Positions 1 to 5,730 of a stretch of DNA of 5,911 nt are shown here, in pieces. Origin of the DNA: an uncultured Porphyromonadaceae bacterium (lineage in GTDB: Bacteria; Bacteroidota; Bacteroidia; Bacteroidales; Muribaculaceae). Location: the NCBI GenBank assembly GCA_947174155.1, contig CAMWHX010000068.1, positions 1 to 5,911 of the forward strand, read 5' to 3'. The position numbers and the translations under genes are program-made. A model generated the notes under the pieces. That model had not been told where the DNA came from. It searched no databases and saw nothing but the letters and a program-made list of their open reading frames with translations. Positions within the stretch are counted from its first letter, which is position 1. The number at the start of each line of letters is the position of its first letter.

Positions 1-189
1 CGTCCGGAGCGTGTGGTGGTCACCGCGCTGGGCACCCTCACAGCCGGCATACTCGGGCAGTGTGGAGTCGAGGATGCAGCCTCGATGCTTCCGATGGTCT
101 ACGCCGTGTGGCTGATCGCCGTGTTTGCCAATCTGACGGCCTTCGCCCGCATAGCCCATGTGAAATCCCAACTCAACCGACACCACTGA
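1..189 (+). CDS. CDP-alcohol phosphatidyltransferase family protein, C-terminal end only
   Basis: This is the last 62 codons of a gene that begins left of the window; the frame is open from base 1 to a TGA at 187-189. The fragment starts with RPERVVVTALG, which resembles the RPER-x-LG segment ahead of the last helices in CDP-alcohol phosphatidyltransferases. It ends with a hydrophobic helix (about fragment residues 29-50) running into NLTAFARIAHVKSQL, much like the 'T..R...V' tail of PgsA and phosphatidylinositol-phosphate synthases. The catalytic DG-x2-AR-x8-G-x3-D-x3-D motif would lie outside the window, so the family call rests on the tail and on context. These integral membrane enzymes join a CDP-activated lipid to an alcohol. 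With an AUR1-like gene 11 nt downstream, inositol phosphate is the most likely alcohol, but glycerol phosphate (PgsA) cannot be excluded. Confidence 0.66.
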   Translation, partial: RPERVVVTALGTLTAGILGQCGVEDAASMLPMVYAVWLIAVFANLTAFARIAHVKSQLNRHH

Positions 190-200
190 TACCCACGACT

Positions 201-1136
201 ATGAAGTATCAGGCTCCCACACTACGCGAGTCCCTGTGGTGTCTCGTCGCATTGGCTCTATGGCTCTGCGTCACGGTGCTCTTCATAGGGTTTCGACCCG
301 AACATATAGCCATGGCTCTCCTGATTGCCGGACTATACTTCATCACCCCCTCCACGCGCCGCCTGACAGTGGCCATTCTCCCCTTCATCATCTTCGGCAT
401 ATCCTACGACTGGATGAATCTTCTGCCCAACTATGAAGTGAATCCCGTCGACGTGCAGGGGCTCTATGAGACAGAGCGATCACTCTTCGGAATCACGGGC
501 GCTGATGGGATACGTCTGACGCCTAACGAGTTTTGGGCTCTGCACCGCGCCGCGATCCCTGACTTCATGGCGGGCGTGTTCTATCTTTGCTGGGTCCCTC
601 TGCCGATTATCTTCGGCCTGTGGATGTATTTTTCCGGCCGTCGCGCTCCCTACCTGCATTTCGCTCTGGTTTTCCTGCTGGTCAACCTCATCGGGTTTGC
701 TCTATACTATGTCCATCCGGCCGCACCGCCGTGGTATGTGGCCAAACAAGGGTTTGAGGCCATACCGGGCACGCCGGGAGATGTGGCGGGACTCGGAGCC
801 TTCGACCGCATGACGGGACTCGGCATCTTCGATGCGCTGTATGCGCGAAACTCCAACGTCTTCGCCGCCATGCCCTCTCTCCACTCCGCCTACACCTTTG
901 TCGCCTTCATCTACGCCGTGCGCTACCGGGTGCCTTGGGGATGGACACTGCTCTTAGGGGTGGTGACACTCGGCATATGGTTTACAGCCGTCTATACCTC
1001 ACACCACTACATACTCGACGTGCTGGGAGGAATCGGATGCTCCTTAGCCGGTTTTCTCCTTTTTGAGTATGTATTCATGCGATTCGCATGCTTCAGACGT
1101 TTTATAGAAGAATACAAACGATATATCAGTGAGTGA
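201..1136 (+). CDS. AUR1-like PAP2 superfamily membrane phosphotransferase (putative inositol phosphorylceramide synthase)
   Basis: A 311-residue integral membrane protein of the PAP2/AUR1 type. I start it at ATG 201 (MKYQAPTL), 11 nt after the previous stop. The frame stays open upstream to a GTG at 60, but that would overlap the preceding gene and adds a non-hydrophobic leader. Visible motifs are an APPWY segment (residues 175-179), PSLHSAY (225-231, catalytic His228) and SHHYILD (267-273, His269 and Asp273). The H-x3-D spacing matches the catalytic His/Asp pair of yeast Aur1, with His228 as the third member. Hydrophobic stretches near 12-30, 36-48, 54-68, 123-144, 152-171, 248-264 and 275-293 suggest six or more membrane helices. 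Family knowledge: such enzymes move a phosphorylated head group between lipids or hydrolyse a lipid phosphate. Adjacency to a CDP-alcohol phosphatidyltransferase favours transfer of inositol phosphate from phosphatidylinositol to a ceramide. A plain lipid phosphatase is the main alternative. Confidence 0.8.
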   Translation: MKYQAPTLRESLWCLVALALWLCVTVLFIGFRPEHIAMALLIAGLYFITPSTRRLTVAILPFIIFGISYDWMNLLPNYEVNPVDVQGLYETERSLFGITGADGIRLTPNEFWALHRAAIPDFMAGVFYLCWVPLPIIFGLWMYFSGRRAPYLHFALVFLLVNLIGFALYYVHPAAPPWYVAKQGFEAIPGTPGDVAGLGAFDRMTGLGIFDALYARNSNVFAAMPSLHSAYTFVAFIYAVRYRVPWGWTLLLGVVTLGIWFTAVYTSHHYILDVLGGIGCSLAGFLLFEYVFMRFACFRRFIEEYKRYISE

Positions 1137-1209
1137 GACCGCGGCATCAACATTTCCCGTGGGTTGGGGTCTGAGACCGGCCGGATCTTTTCACTAACCA
1201 CCGTTTCTT
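1137..1209 (+). other. 73-nt spacer between the PAP2 and acyltransferase genes
   Basis: This is the only gap of any size in the left-hand gene run. It holds a short inverted repeat (GGTC, 3-nt loop TGA, GACC, at 1168-1178), a GC palindrome CCGGCCGG at 1177-1184, and a direct repeat TGAGACCG at 1134-1141 and 1172-1179. I see no TAnnTTTG promoter box and no hairpin followed by a proper T tract, so read-through from the PAP2 gene into the acyltransferase gene is the simplest reading. Confidence 0.4.
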
Positions 1210-2097
1210 ATGGATAATACTGTAAACCCCGATATAGCTGCTGACGAGATACGTCCTGAGGATGTGCGGCCTGATGTCATTAATTATGACGATATCTGCG
1301 AGATGGTGCCTAAACTCAAGGGGCATCATAAACTTGTGAATTTCGTGATGAAACTGCTCGCCTTTGACGAGGTCAACCGTGTCCACGGAGCCTGGTGCAA
1401 GACACCGGGCCCGGAGTTCGCACGCCACCTTATCGAAGATGAGTTTGACACCCCCCTCATCGTCCACGGTGAGGAGTATCTCAAAGAGTTCAAGGATGGA
1501 GGCGCCTTCATAACGGTCAGTAATCACCCCTTCGGCTCGATCGACGGCATCGCCCTCATCAACCTGGTGACCCGCTTACGTCCCGACTACAAGGTGATGG
1601 TAAACATGATTTTAGGGCGTATCTCCGCCATGCGGCCTAATTTCATAAGCGTAGACCAGAGTGCTTCCGCCGACCAAAGTAAACGCAAGGTATCCGTCAA
1701 CGGCATCCGCGAGGCCCTGCGCCGTCTCAGGGATGGTCATCCGGTCGGATTCTTCCCCGCCGGAGCGATGAGCAAGACCGACAAGACCGGATTTCTGGTC
1801 GACCGCCCCTGGCAACCGTCGGTGCTTCAAATCATAGCTCGCGCCAAGGTGCCTGTAATACCTATATATTTCCATGGCAATAACCGTTGGCTCTTCAATT
1901 TTATGGGACACGCCTGCTGGCCCTTACGCTCCCTGATGCTGCCGCGCGAGCTTTTCAGCAAGCGCCACAAACCGATGCATATCTCTGTCGGCAGACCGAT
2001 CTCAGTCGAGGAGCAGACCCGCTTCAACGGCGACCCGGAAGCCCTCGGCGCCTACCTGCGCGAGAAGACCTACGAACTCCATACACAGACATTCTGA
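1210..2097 (+). CDS. PlsC-like (lysophospholipid/hemolysin-type) acyltransferase
   Basis: A 295-residue protein of the PlsC-like acyltransferase superfamily. The key block is NHPFGSIDG (residues 105-113), with catalytic His106 and Asp112 five residues apart. This HPxGxxDG version is typical of the 'putative hemolysin' and OlsF-type PlsC domains rather than classic NHxSxxD PlsC. Next come GFFPAGAMSK (180-189), equivalent to the FPEG-x-RS substrate-binding block, and VPVIPIYFHGNN (214-225). The last third (LPRELF, then HISVGRPIS at 257-265) also fits that branch. The first 95 residues are charged, with no signal peptide and no strong membrane helix, so the protein probably acts at the inner face of the inner membrane. 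Likely reaction: acyl transfer to a hydroxyl of a lyso-lipid. Glycine or ornithine lipid O-acylation (GlsA/OlsA type) is plausible, but no N-acyltransferase partner is visible. The ATG at 1210 is the first of the frame and leaves a 73-nt gap to the PAP2 gene. Confidence 0.82.
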   Translation: MDNTVNPDIAADEIRPEDVRPDVINYDDICEMVPKLKGHHKLVNFVMKLLAFDEVNRVHGAWCKTPGPEFARHLIEDEFDTPLIVHGEEYLKEFKDGGAFITVSNHPFGSIDGIALINLVTRLRPDYKVMVNMILGRISAMRPNFISVDQSASADQSKRKVSVNGIREALRRLRDGHPVGFFPAGAMSKTDKTGFLVDRPWQPSVLQIIARAKVPVIPIYFHGNNRWLFNFMGHACWPLRSLMLPRELFSKRHKPMHISVGRPISVEEQTRFNGDPEALGAYLREKTYELHTQTF

Positions 2098-2113
2098 CGT
2101 AAATCTTTTAAGG

Positions 2114-2512
2114 ATGGCAAAACAGGAATATGTGACCAAAAACAGGGAGTGGCTGGCGGCCAAGGCCCGGGAAGCCGGAGTGCAACCTCTCGACAGGGGG
2201 ATTTATTACAAGGTGCTACGTAAGGGTGATTCCAACGCTCCCACACCAAATCGCAACAGTGTAGTGACAGCACACTATACGGGTAAGACAATCAACGGCA
2301 AGACCTTCGACAGCAGTCGGGGAGGGACTGCTCCTGCCTTCCGCCTGCGTGAACTGATTCCCGGCTGGATCATAGCTATGCAGCAGATGCACATCGGAGA
2401 CAAGTGGGAGGTCTATATCCCTGCCGAACAAGCATACGGCAACCGCAATATCCCCGGTATACCGGGCGGTTCCACCCTCATCTTCGAAATCGAACTCCTC
2501 GGAGTCGCCTGA
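2114..2512 (+). CDS. FKBP-type peptidyl-prolyl cis-trans isomerase (cytoplasmic)
   Basis: A 132-residue protein with one FKBP domain (about residues 47-132). It catalyses cis-trans isomerisation of X-Pro peptide bonds. The family pocket is complete: AHYTGK (Tyr55), KTFDSS (Phe65, Asp66), LIPGW (81-85, with the tryptophan at the pocket floor), IPAEQAYG (102-109, Tyr108), IPGGSTLIFEIELL (116-129, Phe124). A charged 46-residue N-terminal extension of unknown role precedes the domain. There is no signal peptide or lipobox, unlike the many exported FkpA-like or MIP-like FKBPs of Bacteroidales, so a cytoplasmic role is inferred. Without the SlyD-type insert-in-flap domain, it is a small FKBP12-like form. 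The gene starts 16 nt after the acyltransferase stop, which implies co-transcription, and ends just before a strong terminator. Its client proteins cannot be told from the sequence. Confidence 0.93.
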   Translation: MAKQEYVTKNREWLAAKAREAGVQPLDRGIYYKVLRKGDSNAPTPNRNSVVTAHYTGKTINGKTFDSSRGGTAPAFRLRELIPGWIIAMQQMHIGDKWEVYIPAEQAYGNRNIPGIPGGSTLIFEIELLGVA

Positions 2513-2530
2513 CACTCCGGAGACTCCCCG

Positions 2531-2582
2531 ATAAAACGGGAAGAGGCATTCCGAAGTTTCGGAGTGCCTCTTCTTGTTTTAT
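2531..2582. terminator. Bidirectional rho-independent terminator between convergent genes
   Basis: A 14-bp core stem (2541-2554 with 2559-2572) holds one G-T wobble and closes on a 4-nt loop AGTT (2555-2558). The pairing continues outward through GGG/CTT (one G-C, two G-T pairs) into ATAAAAC (2531-2537) with GTTTTAT (2576-2582), giving about 24 bp in total. The A tract on the left and T tract on the right mean each strand reads a stem followed by T residues. It lies 18 nt after the FKBP stop and 17 nt before the amylase stop codon, where it can end both the lipid/FKBP transcript and the leftward amylase transcript. Confidence 0.88.
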
Positions 2583-2599
2583 TACGCGTCTATACGCGA

Positions 2600-4393
2600 T
2601 CAGCGCATCATCACCTTAGTCGCCGTGCGGCCACGCACCACGATATAGGTATTTCCGGCCACCGGCTCACTGACACGGATACCCTGCAGAGTGTAGTAGA
2701 CCGGAGCCACATCATCGGCTTCTATATCCTCGACACCCACGGTCATGGACTTGGCCGTCAGCGTCCCCTTCTTGAAGTCGGCCACCAGATCGTAAGTCCC
2801 CGGCAGTATCTTCCAGGATTTGCAGTTGCCGGCATTTCCACCACTATACGTGGTCATTTTAGCAGCAAAATCGGGCTGAATGATATCACCCTCCTGTGCC
2901 GAGCCGTAACGGTCACTGCCGTTGACCACATCCCAGCTCGAACCCAGACCGGTAGCGAGGTTGAAGAAGCAGTATGTCTCACCGGAGGCGGGGACGAACT
3001 TCACTTTCTTCGCAGTGTATACGGAGCCATCCTTCTGAAACTCCACCTTCACGTTGGTGTTCCACTGACCCTGCTCCAGGTTGCCAAGCAGATAGAGATG
3101 ATCGGGTCCATAGGTGATCTCACCGCCCCCCTGCACGTTGACATTGGTCCAGACACAATAGTCTGTGCCGCTGGCCTTGATCTGAGAATCATTCCAGCCC
3201 GAGGGTGACACCATCGCCGATCCGATCTTCACGACGACCTTACCCTTCGTGCCGGTCACCTCCGCCATATAGCAGTCACTGGTACTGCGAAGCACACGCA
3301 CCGCACTGTTATTATGCAGACCGGCGGCATGACGGATTGCGATCAGCTGCTTGATGGCCTCCTTGTGAGCCTTCCAGTGGGGGAGGAATACGCAGGGCGT
3401 TCCCGGACTCATCAGTATGAAGGCGTTGGCAGCGAGTACATTGCCGTTAAACTTGGAGCCGTCGCGATATGTGTCGTGATTATCCACGAAGGTCACCGCA
3501 TACTGCGAATATCCGAAGTGAATCATACCCGCAGGCTGGTCAGTAGTGCCGTTGGCCTTCCAGACGAGCTTACGCATATCGCCGGAGTGGAAGGCGTCGT
3601 TGATAGCATACTTGCAAGGGAAGTCGAAAGCCGCCGAAGTCTTGCCGGTTGCTTCGATCCATCCGGCCACGGCATCGTAATTGCCATCCCAGTACTCACC
3701 TACGGAGTAGGTAGGTTTGGAATACTCGTTGTAGATCTTCGTATACTGGCCCCCGTAACCCTTCACCATATCGTAGCGGAATCCGGAATATCCATACTTT
3801 TCGAGGAGACACTTCGTGTAGTTCTTCACGTGATCCTGCACCGTAGCGTTGGTGTGGTCCAGGTCACGGGCTCCATCGAAGTTTTCACCCGTGTCATATC
3901 CACCCGTAGGCTTCGGCTGACCGGAGGCATAGGCCATCTCGTCATTGCAGCAGATGGCATCCAGACCGAGCTTCCAGTACTTGCCGTTCCAGGACTCGGT
4001 CGGGAAGTCGGACCAGTTGGTCACACCGTTGCGATGATTGACCACCACATCGGCGATGATACCCGTGCCACGCTCGGCAAACGCTTGAATCATCGATGTG
4101 AGCTGACGCTCGGTACCGAAGGAGGAGTTATGATTGGTAAACCAATACTGAGGCATGTACCCCATATTCTGATGACCGCCGCAGTAGCCCGAATTAGGGA
4201 CCCAGATCAGCTGGAAAGACTCGCTGAGCTCATCAGCCTGAGCCTGAAGATTAGTCCACTTGGTATCCGCATAGGAATCCCAGTAGAACCCCTGAAGCAT
4301 GACACCGCCATAATTGGCAGGCCACCCCGCCGCCAGAGCCGGCTGAGAAGCCGCAACCAAAGCCGCAGCAGCCCAAAAGCATTTGAAATTCAT
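2600..4393 (-). CDS. Secreted GH13 alpha-amylase with C-terminal beta domain and tail
   Basis: A 597-residue exported glycoside hydrolase family 13 enzyme that cleaves alpha-1,4 bonds in starch or maltodextrins. Residues 1-21 are a Sec signal peptide ending ALA-A, with no lipobox. All four GH13 regions are present: DVVVNH (115-120), GFRYDMVKG (204-212, nucleophile Asp208), SVGEYWDG (230-237, acid/base Glu233) and FVDNHD (302-307, transition-state Asp307). GARDLDHTN (174-182) resembles the calcium-binding segment of plant-type alpha-amylases, as does the opening LQGFYWDSY. The barrel spans about 25-355, followed by a short C domain to about 420. Residues 427-552 form a tryptophan-containing beta-rich region (LYLLGNLEQGQW, then a PGTYDLVADF segment) like SusE/SusF-type starch-binding modules. 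The end (YYTLQGIRV, then NTYIVVRG and a basic tail) resembles Bacteroidales C-terminal sorting tails. It has its own promoter, and no Sus transport genes adjoin it. GH13 subfamily not assigned. Confidence 0.95.
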   Translation of the reverse strand: MNFKCFWAAAALVAASQPALAAGWPANYGGVMLQGFYWDSYADTKWTNLQAQADELSESFQLIWVPNSGYCGGHQNMGYMPQYWFTNHNSSFGTERQLTSMIQAFAERGTGIIADVVVNHRNGVTNWSDFPTESWNGKYWKLGLDAICCNDEMAYASGQPKPTGGYDTGENFDGARDLDHTNATVQDHVKNYTKCLLEKYGYSGFRYDMVKGYGGQYTKIYNEYSKPTYSVGEYWDGNYDAVAGWIEATGKTSAAFDFPCKYAINDAFHSGDMRKLVWKANGTTDQPAGMIHFGYSQYAVTFVDNHDTYRDGSKFNGNVLAANAFILMSPGTPCVFLPHWKAHKEAIKQLIAIRHAAGLHNNSAVRVLRSTSDCYMAEVTGTKGKVVVKIGSAMVSPSGWNDSQIKASGTDYCVWTNVNVQGGGEITYGPDHLYLLGNLEQGQWNTNVKVEFQKDGSVYTAKKVKFVPASGETYCFFNLATGLGSSWDVVNGSDRYGSAQEGDIIQPDFAAKMTTYSGGNAGNCKSWKILPGTYDLVADFKKGTLTAKSMTVGVEDIEADDVAPVYYTLQGIRVSEPVAGNTYIVVRGRTATKVMMR

Positions 4394-4448
4394 ATCTTTA
4401 CGATTAGATTTATTTAGTTAAGTACAATAAAAGTCGCATTATAGCACA

Positions 4449-4480
4449 CAAAGATACCAATTTTTTTCCGTCTCGCCAAA
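4449..4480 (-). promoter_or_regulatory. Bacteroidetes-type promoter of the alpha-amylase gene
   Basis: On the minus strand TTTG (4480-4477) is followed by a 20-nt spacer and then TATCTTTG (4456-4449), an exact match to the Bacteroidetes -7 consensus TAnnTTTG with the expected -33 TTTG element. The spacer contains an A7 run. Transcription should start near 4442, giving an untranslated leader of roughly 50 nt before the ATG at 4393. I see no obvious repeat operator next to it. Confidence 0.8.
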
Positions 4481-4518
4481 TTTTCACTCCCTTACTCTGC
4501 GAAAATCAGCGATATAAG

Positions 4519-4566
4519 AATCAGAAGGATGCCTCACCACCCGAGGGCGATGAGGCATCCCTGATT
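4519..4566 (-). terminator. Hairpin after the fimbrillin gene, probable terminator
   Basis: A perfect 10-bp stem (GGATGCCTCA at 4527-4536 with TGAGGCATCC at 4551-4560) encloses a 14-nt loop that can pair again internally. Outside it, AATCAG (4519-4524) pairs with CTGATT (4561-4566) across a 2-nt AA bulge. It lies about 75-120 nt beyond the fimbrillin stop and just upstream of the amylase promoter, the position expected for a transcript end. The T tract on the minus strand is weak (TTCTGATTCTTATA), so termination is likely but not certain; mRNA stabilisation is an alternative. Confidence 0.6.
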
Positions 4567-4639
4567 TCATATTACCGGAAGTCCGGACGACTCCTTTAGT
4601 GAGCTACGTATATCATTTAATTTCTATGAGCCACTTAGA

Positions 4640-5713
4640 TCAATGATAGTTTGTATCAACGTCAACGTATGTCTCGACCGAGGGATCTCCAAACTCGATG
4701 GCTCCCATCTCGTCGTTGGAGTTGATCACCACATTGTAGACATAGTGATAACCCGGTTGCCACTCGTTGAAGGATGTGGTCGACAGGGGGAATTTCAGCA
4801 GGCCGTCACCATAGGTGCTCCCCTGAACCACATTATCGGCCGGAGTGTTGGCGTTAGGCCAGATCTTAGTGCCGGTGGTGGCATCGTATACCGAACACAT
4901 GACGGTAATATATGTGTCGGAACCGGAACCGCCGTTATTCCACACAAGTCTCTGAGGCACAAGATACTTCGGGCCCCCGAAGATCGCATCGGGACTGCTC
5001 AGGTCGTTGGGGGTCGATGTAAGCGTAATCACATCATCAGGCGCCTGGGACATATGATAGAGATACGGGATGGGTGTATTCTGGTCATTCCAGTATCCGA
5101 CACTGTTGGGCGACACGGTTCCTGCCGTAGAGTTGGTGGGGAAATGGAAATTACCCTTCGAAGCGATGTTGGCGAGCGCCACGTTAGTTACCCTCACCTG
5201 AATGGAGGTGTTGGTAGAACTGAGTTTTATGCTCACCTTGGAGAGAGCATGGCGGAAATTGAAGTGCACCTGAGCATTAGGAGTGCCGGTATACCCCTTC
5301 ATGTTGGGATTGACTGCATAGATAAGATCCGTCATACCCTCCAGGTTGTCATAAGGCACCGGCATCACGGGAGTAGCACTCCCCAGCCAGTCATTTGGAG
5401 CGAAGGCATAGAAATCCACAGCCTCCTGTGCCGGCCAATACTTTATCGGAGAGTAGGTCCATACGTTTGTGGCACTCTTGGACACGGTGACATTATCCAT
5501 AAATACAGTCTTCCCCGTATATGCATACACATTGAAGGAGTTGAGCGTATTAGTTGTGATATCACTACGTGTCAGATCGGTCGACGCCGCGAAGCGAATC
5601 TGACGATCATAAGTGTGTGTCGACGGATCTGCCGGACCGTCTTCGCTACTACACGAAGCCAGGGAGATGGCAAAAATTGCCATGCCGCCAAGAAGGAGTT
5701 GAGATGTCTTCAT
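4640..5713 (-). CDS. Fimbrillin family (Mfa1/FimA-like) surface lipoprotein
   Basis: A 357-residue fimbrillin-family lipoprotein. The N-terminus is a lipoprotein signal peptide with lipobox LASC (lipidated Cys21). The following SSEDG has acidic residues at +3 and +4 after the cysteine, as in Bacteroidetes surface-export signals. Family-like features are IRFAAS near residue 39, NVYAYT (61-66), the conserved NFRHALSKVSIKL (152-164) closing the N-terminal beta domain, and NEWQPGYHYVYNVVIN (316-331) near the C-terminus, resembling the W-x-PG-x-Y-x-Y segment of Mfa-like domains. Family knowledge: such proteins are shaft, tip or anchor subunits of type V pili, exported as lipoproteins and trimmed at an arginine before strand exchange; Arg37, Arg40 and Arg49 are candidate sites. 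The ATG at 5713 follows the stop of an upstream fimbrillin-like gene by 17 nt, so the two are probably one operon. Whether this protein polymerises or stays as a lipid-anchored accessory adhesin cannot be told. Confidence 0.88.
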   Translation of the reverse strand: MKTSQLLLGGMAIFAISLASCSSEDGPADPSTHTYDRQIRFAASTDLTRSDITTNTLNSFNVYAYTGKTVFMDNVTVSKSATNVWTYSPIKYWPAQEAVDFYAFAPNDWLGSATPVMPVPYDNLEGMTDLIYAVNPNMKGYTGTPNAQVHFNFRHALSKVSIKLSSTNTSIQVRVTNVALANIASKGNFHFPTNSTAGTVSPNSVGYWNDQNTPIPYLYHMSQAPDDVITLTSTPNDLSSPDAIFGGPKYLVPQRLVWNNGGSGSDTYITVMCSVYDATTGTKIWPNANTPADNVVQGSTYGDGLLKFPLSTTSFNEWQPGYHYVYNVVINSNDEMGAIEFGDPSVETYVDVDTNYH

Positions 5714-5730
5714 AGTAATATATTTTGTTA

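Larger units (their letters stand above)
4394..4639. other. 246-nt intergenic region between fimbrillin and amylase genes
   Basis: Read leftward, this gap holds the fimbrillin 3' flank, a hairpin at 4519-4566, the amylase promoter at 4449-4480 and an AT-rich leader of about 50 nt. The translation start region (TAATCGTAAAGAT before the ATG) has no convincing Shine-Dalgarno sequence, as is usual in Bacteroidetes. A small inverted repeat CCGG-AAGT-CCGG lies at 4575-4586, downstream of the fimbrillin stop. No small open frame with recognisable coding character was seen. Confidence 0.6.

Noticed and set aside
60..200. 47-codon N-terminal extension of the PAP2 gene from a GTG at 60
   Set aside because: It overlaps the end of the CDP-alcohol phosphatidyltransferase in another frame and encodes an unlikely Arg/Cys/Pro-rich leader; the ATG at 201 gives a normal start.
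1168..1184. Possible terminator or regulatory hairpin between the PAP2 and acyltransferase genes
   Set aside because: The stem is only 4 bp with a 3-nt loop; the CCGGCCGG palindrome and nearby TTTT do not form a convincing stem plus T tract.
1147..1527. Minus-strand open frame of 126 codons across the start of the acyltransferase gene
   Set aside because: It overlaps a well-supported gene and shows no recognisable motif, so it is a shadow frame.
3314..4417. Long + strand open frame (367 codons) opposite the amylase
   Set aside because: It is antisense to a gene with complete GH13 motifs and signal peptide, its translation shows no domain or signal, and long antisense frames are expected opposite such codon usage. 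The same applies to the 214-codon frame at 2564-3208.
4438..4443. TATAAT on the minus strand, a perfect E. coli-type -10 box
   Set aside because: It has no matching -35 at the right spacing and lies at the start point predicted by the Bacteroidetes TAnnTTTG promoter, so it is probably chance in an AT-rich leader.
4575..4586. Inverted repeat CCGG-AAGT-CCGG
   Set aside because: A 4-bp stem is too short to support a function and no partner repeat was found nearby.
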